10,033 nucleotides of DNA from Alphaproteobacteria bacterium (GCA_028293005.1 JAQGLH010000315.1:1-10033); one strand, 5' to 3'; positions 1 through 7,108 are shown, counted from the stretch's first letter. The notes: a model not told the origin generated them from the letters alone. Made by a program: numbers and translations.

Positions 1-3
1 TCA

Positions 4-456
4 ATGGCAGGTCTTTGGTTAGAGCAATTGGAAGTCGGTCTGCACTTCTCCCACGAGATTCGCCGCACCGTGACCGACATGGACAATATCCTGTTCTCGT
101 CGCTGACCTACAATCCCGCCCCCATTCACATCGACCATGCTTATTCGGCGACGACGGAGTTCGGGCGACCCCTGATGAATTCCATCTTTACGCTGGGGCT
201 CGTCATCGGCCTTTCGGTCCAGGACACGACGCTCGGCACGACGGTGGGGAATCTCGGCTTCGAGAACACCACCTTCCCTAAACCGGTCTTCGCGGGCGAC
301 ACCATCAGGGCGGAGACTACCGTGCTGTCGGTGCGGGCGAGCAAGTCGCGCCCCAATCAGGGCATCGTCGCGTTCGAGCATATCGGGCTCAATCAGGATG
401 AAGAGATCGTGTGCCGGACCGTCCGCAACGCGCTGATGATGCGGCGACCGTCATGA
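4..456 (+). CDS. MaoC-family hot-dog enoyl-CoA hydratase
   Basis: A 150-residue single hot-dog-domain protein of the MaoC-like dehydratase family. Its expected role is hydration of a 2-enoyl-CoA (or the reverse reaction) in the cytoplasm. The hydratase loop is recognisable at residues 36-44 (YNPAPIHID), followed by a conserved core in which NSIFTLGLVIG (59-69) and TTLGTTVGNLGF (75-86) stand out. SKSRPNQGIV (103-112) and the end RNALM match what I recall of stand-alone MaoC proteins in CoA-catabolic clusters. The usual (R)-hydratase motif GDxNPxH is altered: no Asp precedes the Asn, and two extra residues separate Asn37 from His42. The ATG at base 4 gives the usual family N-terminus (MxGLxxE..EVG). 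The frame is open to the window edge and no ribosome site is visible there. The stop overlaps the next start (ATGA), so translation is probably coupled to the CitE-like gene. The family is secure; the exact substrate is unknown. Confidence 0.88.
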   Translation: MAGLWLEQLEVGLHFSHEIRRTVTDMDNILFSSLTYNPAPIHIDHAYSATTEFGRPLMNSIFTLGLVIGLSVQDTTLGTTVGNLGFENTTFPKPVFAGDTIRAETTVLSVRASKSRPNQGIVAFEHIGLNQDEEIVCRTVRNALMMRRPS

Positions 457-1328
457 GAATGCGCTCGCTCCTGTTCGTGCCCGGCGACAGCGAACGCAAG
501 TTCGACAGGGCGAGGGAGGCCGGCGCCGACATGCTCATCCTCGATCTCGAGGATTCGGTTGCGCCCTCGAGAAAGGAGGAGGCGCGTGCCCATGTCGCAG
601 GCCTGCTTGGCAATAACGAACTGCGATCCTGGCGCTTCTTCGTTCGTCCTAACGCGCTGAATACGGGATTGGCGCTCGAGGATCTCTGTTCCGTGGTTCG
701 CCCTGGGCTCGACGGCTTGCTTGTTCCCAAGGCCGATAGCGCGAGGGACATAGAGCAAATCGGCCATTATCTCGACGCGCTGGAGCACAGCGCCGGGATG
801 GCGCCGGGAAGCGTCAAGATCGCCGTGGTCGCGACCGAGACACCGCAGGCGATGTTCAATTTGGGTAGTTACGTGCCCCCGCATCCGCGGTTGGTCGGCC
901 TCACCTGGGGTGCGGAGGACCTGGGCGCCGCGATTGGGATCACGGATAATAAGGAGCCCGACGGCGCCTGGACGCTGCCTTACAAGGTGGCGCGGGCGCA
1001 ATGCCTGTTCGCAGCCTCGGCCGCTGGCGTGGCGCCGATCGACACGCTGTACGCCGACTTTCGCGATCGTGAAGGCTTGGCCGCGGATTGCCGAATTGCG
1101 CGGCGCGACGGCTTCGTCGGGCGGATCGCCATACATCCCGACCAGGTGGAGACGATCAACGTCTGCTTCAGCCCCTCCGAAAGCGAGGTCGCGCGCGCGC
1201 GTGCCGTTGTCGACGCGTTCGCCGCCCAGCCGGAGGCCGGCACGGTCGGAATCGACGGCAAAATGTACGACATCCCGCATCTCAAGGCAGCCCGACGCAC
1301 GCTTCAGTCGGCGGGGGAGGACCAATGA
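453..1328 (+). CDS. CitE/HpcH-type CoA-ester lyase
   Basis: A 291-residue protein of the HpcH/HpaI aldolase / citrate lyase beta-subunit (CitE-like) TIM-barrel family. These are Mg2+-dependent enzymes that cleave or form 3-hydroxyacyl-CoA-type C-C bonds (malyl-CoA, methylmalyl-CoA, citramalyl-CoA) or hydrolyse such thioesters. Visible signatures are RSLLFVPG at 4-11, DLEDSV at 31-36, Arg65 in RPN (substrate carboxylate binding in the family) and PK at 92-93. Glu129 in ATET and Asp156 in GAEDLG are the probable Mg ligands. The C-terminus GIDGKMYDIPHL is typical of stand-alone CitE-like lyases rather than the citrate lyase complex subunit; no CitD or CitF neighbours are present. The start at 453 was chosen because it overlaps the MaoC stop as ATGA and places MRMRSLLFVPG in the family position. 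An earlier ATG at 411 would only add residues shadowing MaoC. A second ATG at 459 is possible. Its stop overlaps the next gene by ATGA. Confidence 0.88.
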   Translation: MRMRSLLFVPGDSERKFDRAREAGADMLILDLEDSVAPSRKEEARAHVAGLLGNNELRSWRFFVRPNALNTGLALEDLCSVVRPGLDGLLVPKADSARDIEQIGHYLDALEHSAGMAPGSVKIAVVATETPQAMFNLGSYVPPHPRLVGLTWGAEDLGAAIGITDNKEPDGAWTLPYKVARAQCLFAASAAGVAPIDTLYADFRDREGLAADCRIARRDGFVGRIAIHPDQVETINVCFSPSESEVARARAVVDAFAAQPEAGTVGIDGKMYDIPHLKAARRTLQSAGEDQ

Positions 1329-2494
1329 CAGATCTCCACGAGTCCGAAGACCAGAAAGCCATTCGCGAGGGCGTGCGGGCGGTCGTCAGCCGCTTCGATG
1401 ACGACTATTGGCTCGCGCGCGACGAGGACGGGCGCTTCCCGCATGAATTTCACCAGGCGATAGCCGAGGGCGGCTGGCTCGGCATCACAATGCCGGAGGA
1501 ATATGGCGGTTCCGGCCTCGGCGTCACCGAAGCGGCAATCATGATGCACGAGGTGGCGAGCCACGGTGGGGCGATGGCGGCGACTTCGACCATCCATATC
1601 AACCTCTTCGGTCCGCACCCGATCGTGGTCAACGGTACGCCCGTGCAGAAGGGGCGCTGGGTACCGCGTCTGATCACTGGCGAGGACCAAGTGGCGTTCG
1701 GTTTCACCGAGCCGGATGCGGGCCTCAACACCACCCGGATCAAGACCTTCGCCGAGAAAGTCGACGGCGGCTATCTGGTGAAGGGGCAGAAGGTCTGGAC
1801 CTCAACCGCGCAGGTCGCGAACAAGATCATGCTTCTCACGCGCACGACCCGCTACGAGGATTGCGCCCGGCCCACCGACGGCATCACCATTTTCTACACG
1901 GACCTCGACCGGTCGAAGATCGATGTCCATCTCATTCCCAAGATGGGCCGCAAGGCCGTCGATTCTAACGCCATTTTCATCGACGGCCTGTTCGTCCCCG
2001 ACGAGGACCGGATCGGTGAGGAAGGCAAAGGCTTCTCCTACATCCTGCACAGTCTCAATCCCGAACGGATCCTGATCGCCGTCGAGGCGATCGGCATGGG
2101 CCAGGACGCGCTCCGCCGCGCCACGGCCTATGCGAAGGAGCGTGTCGTCTTCGATCGCCCAATCGGCCAGAACCAGGGCATCCAGCATCCCCTCGCCGAG
2201 CGGTGGATGTATCTCGAAAGCGCGTGGCTGATGGCGATGCGCGCCGCTCAGCTTTACGACGCGGGCCTTGCCTGTGGGGCAGAGGCCAATAGCGCCAAGT
2301 TCCTCGGCGCTCGCGCCGGTCACGACGCCGCCTGGCAGGCCGTCGCGACCCATGGCGGCTTCGGTTACGCCAAAGAATATCATGTCGAGCGCATCTATCG
2401 CGAAGTGGCGCTGACCCGCCTCGCGCCGATCACGGAGCAATTGATCATGAGCTTCATAGCCGAGAAGGTTCTCGACCTTCCGAAGAGCTACTGA
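1325..2494 (+). CDS. Acyl-CoA dehydrogenase (FadE-like, 389 aa)
   Basis: An FAD-dependent acyl-CoA dehydrogenase that introduces an alpha,beta double bond into an acyl-CoA and passes electrons to ETF. The domain order is normal: N-terminal helical domain with MPEEYGGSGLG (56-66), beta domain with FGFTEPDAG (125-133) and VKGQKVWTS (162-170), then a C-terminal helical domain with KERVVFDRPIGQNQGIQ (281-297) and THGGFGYA (342-349). Glu247 in NPERIL sits where LCAD and isovaleryl-CoA dehydrogenases carry their catalytic base. At the C-terminus, the usual YEGT or YGGSSEI segment is replaced by RLAPITEQL, a known sub-type. ATG 1325 is preceded by a strong GGAGG site (1316-1320) with a 4-base spacer and overlaps the lyase stop as ATGA. 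A longer frame open from 1088 is only shadow. The substrate is unknown; a short, branched or ring-bearing acyl chain is as plausible as a fatty acid. Confidence 0.92.
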   Translation: MTDLHESEDQKAIREGVRAVVSRFDDDYWLARDEDGRFPHEFHQAIAEGGWLGITMPEEYGGSGLGVTEAAIMMHEVASHGGAMAATSTIHINLFGPHPIVVNGTPVQKGRWVPRLITGEDQVAFGFTEPDAGLNTTRIKTFAEKVDGGYLVKGQKVWTSTAQVANKIMLLTRTTRYEDCARPTDGITIFYTDLDRSKIDVHLIPKMGRKAVDSNAIFIDGLFVPDEDRIGEEGKGFSYILHSLNPERILIAVEAIGMGQDALRRATAYAKERVVFDRPIGQNQGIQHPLAERWMYLESAWLMAMRAAQLYDAGLACGAEANSAKFLGARAGHDAAWQAVATHGGFGYAKEYHVERIYREVALTRLAPITEQLIMSFIAEKVLDLPKSY

Positions 2495-2495
2495 G

Positions 2496-3407
2496 ATGGG
2501 CATGCTGGACGGCAAGGTCGCGCTCGTCACCGGGGCGGGCCGAGGGGTCGGGCGCGGCGTCGCTCTCGCGCTCGCCGAAGCCGGAGCGGCGGTGGTGGTC
2601 AACGATCTCGGCGTGTCGCTCACCGGCGACGGCGGGGACGCTTCGCCTGCGCAGCAGGTGGTGGACGAGATCGTCGCCAGCGGTGGCCGCGCCATCGCCG
2701 ACGGAAACAGCGTGGCCAGCTGGGAGGGTGCGCAGGCCATGGTGGCGGCGGCGATCGACACCTTCGGAAGGATCGACGCGGTCGTCAACAACGCCGGCAA
2801 TCTCCGTGACGCCCTGTTCCACAAGATGAGCGAAGAGGATTTCGATGCGGTGGTCGCCGTTCATCTCAAGGGCAGCTTCAACGTCAGCCGTGCCGCCGCG
2901 CCCCACTTCAAGGCACAGGCCTCCGGAGCCTATGTCCATATGACATCAACCTCGGGCCTGATCGGAAATTTCGGACAAGCCAATTATGCGGCGGCGAAGC
3001 TCGGCATCGTCGGTCTGTCAAAGTCGATCGCGCTGGACATGGCGCGTTTCAACGTCCGCTCGAACGCCGTGGCCCCCTTCGCATGGACGCGCATGATCGA
3101 CTCGATTCCGACCGACACGCCCGAGCAGCGGCGGCGCGTCGAAGGCCTGAAGAAGCTGGTGCCTGAGCGGATCGCACCGTTCATCGTTGCCCTGGTATCG
3201 GACCAGGGCGGCCATGTTACCGGTCAGGTGTTTGGCGTTCGAAACAACGAGATATTCCTCTTCTCGCAGCCGCGCCCGATCCGCAGCGCCCACGCGGCGC
3301 AAGGCTGGTCGCCCGAGGATGTGGCGGCGCGCGTCTTCCCGATGTTCGAAAAGGACTTCTACCCCTTGGAGCGATCGGGTGACGTCTTCACATGGAATCC
3401 CGTGTGA
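2496..3407 (+). CDS. SDR-family 3-hydroxyacyl-CoA dehydrogenase (HSD17B4-like)
   Basis: A 303-residue classical short-chain dehydrogenase/reductase that probably oxidises a 3-hydroxyacyl-CoA to the 3-ketoacyl-CoA with NAD+. Features include the cofactor motif TGAGRGVG (12-19), the acidic loop NDLG (36-39, favouring NAD) and NNAG (98-101). The catalytic set is Ser151, Tyr164 and Lys168 (NYAAAK). The N-terminal text VVVNDLGVSLTGDG and the long C-terminal extension (roughly 245-303, containing NEIFLFSQP) resemble the dehydrogenase domain of peroxisomal multifunctional enzyme type 2 (HSD17B4). Most SDRs stop near 250 residues. The gene starts one base after the upstream dehydrogenase stop and only a weak ribosome site (GAAGAG) is visible, so coupling is likely. 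It could act on a ring hydroxyl rather than a chain 3-hydroxyl; steroid and terpenoid pathways use similar SDRs. Confidence 0.9.
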   Translation: MGMLDGKVALVTGAGRGVGRGVALALAEAGAAVVVNDLGVSLTGDGGDASPAQQVVDEIVASGGRAIADGNSVASWEGAQAMVAAAIDTFGRIDAVVNNAGNLRDALFHKMSEEDFDAVVAVHLKGSFNVSRAAAPHFKAQASGAYVHMTSTSGLIGNFGQANYAAAKLGIVGLSKSIALDMARFNVRSNAVAPFAWTRMIDSIPTDTPEQRRRVEGLKKLVPERIAPFIVALVSDQGGHVTGQVFGVRNNEIFLFSQPRPIRSAHAAQGWSPEDVAARVFPMFEKDFYPLERSGDVFTWNPV

Positions 3408-3503
3408 GGGGCCTCGATGTCGGCAGGGAGAGAGCGCTTTTCTCCAGGCCGGTGTCGGAGAACGGCTCGTGCTCGATCGGGCTGGCGAGATTTGGAGACG
3501 GAC

Positions 3504-4484
3504 ATGCAAGGTGATCCAGCGCTGACGGCGGCTCTGAGGCGCAGGCTGAGGATTCCGGTGATGGCCGGGCCAATGTTCATCTCCTCCACGCCGGAGCTCG
3601 TCATTGCGCAGTGCACGTCCGGAATTCTCGGCGCGATGCCAGCGCTCAATCCGCGCTCGGCGGCAGCGCTCGACGAGGCGATCGCCTTCATCGTCGACAC
3701 GCTTGCTGGCCACGACCGAGCCAATCCCGACAAACAAGCTGCGCCCTACGCCATCAACCTCGTGGCGCATCGCACCAATGATCGTCTGCTCGCGGACCTC
3801 GACGTGATCGTCCGCCATAAGGTGCCGCTCGTCATCGTCAGCCTCGCCGCGCCTGTCGAGATCGTGGACGCAATTCACGATTATGGGGGGCTCGTGTTCA
3901 ACGACATCATCAGCGACCGGCATGCGCGAAAGTGCGCCGATGCCGGCGTAGACGGCCTCATCGCCGTCGGCGCCGGCGCGGGCGGGCATACGGGCAATCT
4001 CTCACCCTTCGCCCTCGTCCAGGAAATCCGCGAATGGTGGCAGGGGCCCCTGACTCTTTCGGGCTGCATTGCCACAGGCCGCGCCGTGCTCGCCGCTGAG
4101 GTGATGGGCGCCGACTTTGCCTATATCGGCTCGCCGTTCCTCGCCTCCGCCGAGGCCAACACCCATGAAGATTTCAAAGCGATGGTCGTCGCCTGCAGTT
4201 CGAAGGACGTGGTCGTCACCAACTGCTTCACGGGCGTGGACGCCACCTTCCTGCGGCCATCGCTCGAGGCTCACGGTCTCGATCCGGCAGTGCTCGTCCG
4301 GCCCGAGGGGCTGGGGATCAGCATCAAGGACGGCGGCGCCGACGCCAAGGCTTGGCGCGACATCTGGAGCGCGGGTCAGGGCATCGCCGCCGTTAAGTCC
4401 TCGGGTCCCGCTGCCGAATGGATCGAAGCTCTCGCACGGGACTATGCGGCCGAGCGGCGGCGATGGGGCATCCCCGTGGAATGA
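3504..4484 (+). CDS. Nitronate monooxygenase-family FMN oxidoreductase
   Basis: A 326-residue TIM-barrel flavoprotein of the nitronate monooxygenase / 2-nitropropane dioxygenase family. Seen are IPVMAGPMF (17-25, FMN-binding N-terminus), GAGAGGHTG (156-164) with His162 in the GGHxG position, and GADFAYIGSPFLA (202-214) at the FMN phosphate loop. The C-terminal WSAGQGIAAV (298-307) is also familiar from this family. The family includes true nitronate oxidases, FabK-like enoyl reductases and IpdC, which acts on CoA thioesters in steroid ring degradation. In a CoA-catabolic operon a reductase or dehydrogenase role on an unsaturated or cyclic acyl-CoA seems more likely than nitronate detoxification (inference). 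The start at 3504 has GGAG at 3494-3497 with a 6-base spacer; the in-frame ATG at 3417 would add an Arg-rich tail with no family similarity. It lies 96 bases after the SDR and probably ends the operon. Confidence 0.87.
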   Translation: MQGDPALTAALRRRLRIPVMAGPMFISSTPELVIAQCTSGILGAMPALNPRSAAALDEAIAFIVDTLAGHDRANPDKQAAPYAINLVAHRTNDRLLADLDVIVRHKVPLVIVSLAAPVEIVDAIHDYGGLVFNDIISDRHARKCADAGVDGLIAVGAGAGGHTGNLSPFALVQEIREWWQGPLTLSGCIATGRAVLAAEVMGADFAYIGSPFLASAEANTHEDFKAMVVACSSKDVVVTNCFTGVDATFLRPSLEAHGLDPAVLVRPEGLGISIKDGGADAKAWRDIWSAGQGIAAVKSSGPAAEWIEALARDYAAERRRWGIPVE

Positions 4485-4598
4485 CGGCGCCGCGCCCTTC
4501 AACGGCGGTGTTCCGTTCCGCACTCGGTGATCAAGCGGCTCTCGAGCAACCCATGCTCTTCGCGAGGGAAGCCCGATTCGTTTAGAGGCGATGGTCAA

Positions 4599-6158
4599 TC
4601 AAGCCACGCCGCGCGCTTCCGCCGACCAGTAGCGGGCCCGCAGGTGCTTCTTCGATACCTTGCCGCTCGGCACCAGCGGGAAGCTGTCCACATAATCGAA
4701 GCTCTTGGGAATCTTGTAGGATGCGAGCCTGCTGCCGCAGTGCTCGATCAGACTTGCCTCGTCGCACGCCTGCCCTTCCTTCCGGATGATGACCGCCTTG
4801 ACCGCTTCGCCCCAGCGCGTGTCGGGGACGCCGATCACCGCCACGCCTGCAACGCCAGGGTGGGTCGAAAGCACATTCTCGACCTCGGCCGAATAGATGT
4901 TCTCGCCTCCAGAGACGATCATGTCCTTTACGCGATCCACGATATAGTAGAGGCCGTCCGCGTCGCGCCGAGCGACGTCGCCGCTCCAATACCAGCCATG
5001 CCTCAGGACTGTGGCCGTCGCCTCCGGCTGCTGCCAGTAGCCCATCGCGATGGCGGGGCTGCGGATCACGAGCTCGCCAGGCTCGCCGTCCGGCACCTCA
5101 TTGCCGTCCGGATCGAGGATCCGGAACTCGATGAGCGGCAGAGGCCGCCCGCAAGATTGAAGCTTCTTCTCATCGCTGAGATCGTGCTCGTCCGGGCGAA
5201 GGATCGAAAAGGCGCCGTTCGCCTCGGTCGCGCCGTAGAATTGCATGAAGCGGCAAGGCATCATCGCGATCGCCCGCTTGATGAGCCCGAGCGAGATCGG
5301 GGAGCCTGCATAGAGGGTGAGCCTCAGCGAGCCGAAATCCGTTCCCGCAGCGTCAGGATGGTCGAGCAGCATCTGCAGCATGGTCGGCGTGAGCGTGAGC
5401 AGGCTCGGCCGCGCCTCCGCAATCGCCCGCAGCACCGCGGGCGGGTCGAACTGACGGACGATCGTGATGGACACGCCGTTGTAGAGGCACTGCACGGCAA
5501 TGCCGATGTGGAGCAGATGGAAGTTAGGGAGGGGATTGAGGAAGCTGTCGCCGTCCTTCCAGTCGTAGGCCTTCTCGAAATGCTCGCAGAGCCGCATACG
5601 GTTGAAGCCGCCATGCGTGAGCATCACGCCTTTCGACTGACCCGTCGTGCCGGACGTATACAGCTGCAGCGCGCTGTCCTCCTCGCTCACCCAGACGCCG
5701 ATCGCCTCTCCCGACTCGTTCGCGCAGAGCGCTTCGAGCGTATCCTCAGCATCGATCAACACCGCTTCGACAGGCCTCTTCAGCAAGGCACAGGCCTGCT
5801 TCCACGCCGGCTCCAGCTCTCGCTCGACAATCGCGAGCTTGGCCCGGCTGTCGTCTATCATCTCGGCCAGTTCGGCCGCAGAGAGCCGCCAATTGAACGG
5901 GGTGAAGCAGCCGCGCGTCTTCGCGCAGCCGAACATGGCAAAATAGAAGTCGGCACTGTTCTTGCCGAAGAATCCGACCCTGTCGCGCTCTAGGACGCCC
6001 CGCGACAAAAGGAATCGTCCGACCTGATCGGCGACCCGGTCGAACTCGGCGAAGCCGATGGTCCGTTGGTTTTCGATCAGCGCGGGGCGGTCGGGATCGT
6101 GGCGGGCATAATAAGCAGGCAGATCGCCCAAGGTTCGGATTTCCGGATAAGCCCACAT
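4599..6158 (-). CDS. AMP-forming acyl-CoA synthetase (class I adenylating)
   Basis: A 519-residue member of the ANL superfamily that activates a carboxylic acid to acyl-AMP and then acyl-CoA. All core motifs are intact: the phosphate loop YTSGTTGQSKG (167-177), FYGATE (307-312), YWSGD (390-394), hinge DRVKDMIVSGGENIYS (408-423) and the adenylation lysine Lys500 in PSGK. The N-terminal segment is the usual open family start (AYPEIRTLGDLPAYYARHDP). Length fits FadD/CaiC-like ligases. It is transcribed leftward directly after the crotonase gene with a 12-base gap. The upstream gene's stop region TGAGGA sits about 10 bases from the ATG and may serve as ribosome site. Convergent with the nitronate-monooxygenase-family gene. 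The acid substrate (fatty, aromatic, terpenoid or steroid side chain) cannot be told from the sequence. It is the only activating enzyme in the window, so it may supply the substrate for both operons. Confidence 0.92.
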   Translation of the reverse strand: MWAYPEIRTLGDLPAYYARHDPDRPALIENQRTIGFAEFDRVADQVGRFLLSRGVLERDRVGFFGKNSADFYFAMFGCAKTRGCFTPFNWRLSAAELAEMIDDSRAKLAIVERELEPAWKQACALLKRPVEAVLIDAEDTLEALCANESGEAIGVWVSEEDSALQLYTSGTTGQSKGVMLTHGGFNRMRLCEHFEKAYDWKDGDSFLNPLPNFHLLHIGIAVQCLYNGVSITIVRQFDPPAVLRAIAEARPSLLTLTPTMLQMLLDHPDAAGTDFGSLRLTLYAGSPISLGLIKRAIAMMPCRFMQFYGATEANGAFSILRPDEHDLSDEKKLQSCGRPLPLIEFRILDPDGNEVPDGEPGELVIRSPAIAMGYWQQPEATATVLRHGWYWSGDVARRDADGLYYIVDRVKDMIVSGGENIYSAEVENVLSTHPGVAGVAVIGVPDTRWGEAVKAVIIRKEGQACDEASLIEHCGSRLASYKIPKSFDYVDSFPLVPSGKVSKKHLRARYWSAEARGVA

Positions 6159-6170
6159 GCACTCATGTCC

Positions 6171-6962
6171 TCATCGGCCTTGGAAGCGGGGTGGGCGCTT
6201 GGCCGCGAAGGCAGCAAGACCCTCTTGCGCGTCCGCCGTCGCAGCGATCCGCGCCAGCGCCTGCGCCTCGCGCTCGAGTTGCGTCTCGAGCGGCTGGTCA
6301 GAAACCGACAGCAGCAAGCGGCGCATCTCGCCGAAAGCCTTGGTGGGACCCGAGGCCAGCCGAGCCGCGAGCGCCTCCGCTTTCTCGACCAGTTCGTCCG
6401 CCGGCACGACCTCATCGACAAGGCCGACAGCGAGCGCCTGCGAGGCGTCCAGTTTCTCGTCGAGCAGGAGAAACCGCCGCGCCCGTGCAGGCCCCATGCG
6501 GCGCGCGTACATGATCGACGAGCCGCCGTCGCAGGAGAAGCCGATGCCCGGATAAGCGGCGTAGAAGCTCGCCTTGGGCGCCGCGACCACCAAGTCGCAG
6601 CCAGCTACGAAGCCGGCCATGCCTCCCGCGCACATGCCGTGAACCATCGCTACGATCGGGGCGTCGATCCGCTGCATCCGCGCAATCGCGCTGTGGAATG
6701 TCGTCGTCCATCTGAGGATGATGCTTGGCAATTCTTCGCTCTTGCCGACGAAGCTCGAAATGTCGCCGCCATAGCTGAACGCTCGCCCCTCGGCGGCGAC
6801 CAGGACGCAGCGCAGATCACGATCGGTGGCAAGCAAAGCGGCCACTTCGGCCAACTCGGAACAAAAGCGGCCGTCAATCGGGTTGCCCCGATCGGGATCG
6901 GTGAAGGTCAGGCGCGCCAGTCCCCCGTTGCGCTCGAGCCGCATGGCCTTTTCGGCAGGCAT
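6171..6962 (-). CDS. Crotonase-superfamily protein lacking both hydratase glutamates
   Basis: A 263-residue enoyl-CoA hydratase/isomerase-fold protein. The oxyanion-hole elements are present: AFSYGGD (61-67) and VHGMCAGGMAG (107-117) with Gly113/Gly114. The C-terminal EGLAAFAAKRPPRF also fits the fold. The two glutamates of classical hydratases (Glu144 and Glu164 in rat) align with Gly117 and Tyr137, so simple syn-hydration is doubtful. Asp145 and His90 fall where 4-chlorobenzoyl-CoA dehalogenase has its nucleophile and base (Asp145, His90), with Tyr137 in place of Trp137. This alignment is made from memory. Many crotonase isomerases also carry an Asp near this place. Possible reactions include isomerisation, CoA-ester hydrolysis, retro-Claisen ring opening or substitution. 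The start at 6962 is fixed by a strong GGAGGAGAG site; an upstream ATG at 7088 has no such support. It is the first gene of a leftward unit with the acyl-CoA synthetase. Confidence 0.88.
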   Translation of the reverse strand: MPAEKAMRLERNGGLARLTFTDPDRGNPIDGRFCSELAEVAALLATDRDLRCVLVAAEGRAFSYGGDISSFVGKSEELPSIILRWTTTFHSAIARMQRIDAPIVAMVHGMCAGGMAGFVAGCDLVVAAPKASFYAAYPGIGFSCDGGSSIMYARRMGPARARRFLLLDEKLDASQALAVGLVDEVVPADELVEKAEALAARLASGPTKAFGEMRRLLLSVSDQPLETQLEREAQALARIAATADAQEGLAAFAAKRPPRFQGR

Positions 6963-6965
6963 TCT

Positions 6966-6974
6966 CTCTCCTCC
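6966..6974 (-). promoter_or_regulatory. Strong ribosome binding site of the crotonase gene
   Basis: On the minus strand the sequence reads GGAGGAGAG and ends three bases before the ATG at 6962, so the core GGAGG lies seven bases from the start. It decides the start at 6962 over the open frame that extends back to 7088. Seen directly. Confidence 0.7.
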
Positions 6975-7020
6975 GCGGCCGCTTCGGACTGCTCTTGTCG
7001 GCGACATCGTGCAATCGACA

Positions 7021-7045
7021 AGATCGTGAGTATACTTTACGATCT
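7021..7045. promoter_or_regulatory. Dyad, candidate operator between divergent genes
   Basis: Perfect 7-base arms AGATCGT (7021-7027) and ACGATCT (7039-7045) flank an 11-base spacer. The spacer holds an inner 8-base palindrome AGTATACT (7029-7036), whose centre is offset from the outer one by half a base. The element lies in the 146-base gap between the leftward crotonase/synthetase unit and the rightward MDR gene. It is more AT-rich than its surroundings, as promoters and operators often are. Size and layout would suit a dimeric repressor such as a TetR- or MarR-type regulator. No regulator gene is in the window, so the binding protein is unknown. Confidence 0.4.
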
Positions 7046-7061
7046 CCGCCGACCAAGTCAA
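7034..7061 (-). promoter_or_regulatory. Candidate sigma-70 promoter for the leftward unit
   Basis: On the minus strand TTGACT (7061-7056) matches the -35 consensus in five of six bases. Sixteen bases further comes TAAAGT (7039-7034), a four-of-six match to a -10 box. The alternative TATACT (7034-7029) is a better -10 but would need a 21-base spacer. The right arm of the dyad falls inside this promoter, so protein bound there could block transcription of the crotonase gene. No convincing promoter was found by eye on the plus strand for the MDR gene. Confidence 0.3.
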
Positions 7062-7108
7062 TTCGCGGCGGCGATCTCTTGGCCGCACACGAGGAATTTT
7101 TAGACACT

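Noticed and set aside
393..1325. 310-codon open frame on the minus strand
   Set aside because: Antisense to the CitE-like lyase; no recognisable domain, and composition is typical of a shadow frame.
1802..2824. 340-codon open frame on the minus strand
   Set aside because: Spans two well-supported plus-strand genes in antisense; low-complexity Ala/Pro/Ser-rich start, no domain.
3408..3503. N-terminal extension of the nitronate-monooxygenase-family protein from ATG 3417
   Set aside because: Adds 29 Arg-rich residues without family similarity; the ATG at 3504 has a good ribosome site.
3018..3989. 323-codon open frame on the minus strand
   Set aside because: Antisense across the SDR and nitronate-monooxygenase-family genes and the gap between them; no motif.
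4485..4598. Terminator between the convergent nitronate-monooxygenase-family and acyl-CoA synthetase genes
   Set aside because: I searched this gap by eye and found only short imperfect stems, with no T tract; nothing strong enough to list.
4527..5993. 488-codon open frame on the plus strand
   Set aside because: It lies antisense to the acyl-CoA synthetase, whose motifs are all intact; the plus-strand translation is Arg/His-rich with no family motif. A typical GC-rich shadow frame.
6066..7103. 345-codon open frame on the plus strand
   Set aside because: Antisense to the crotonase gene and runs through the control region; no family motif.
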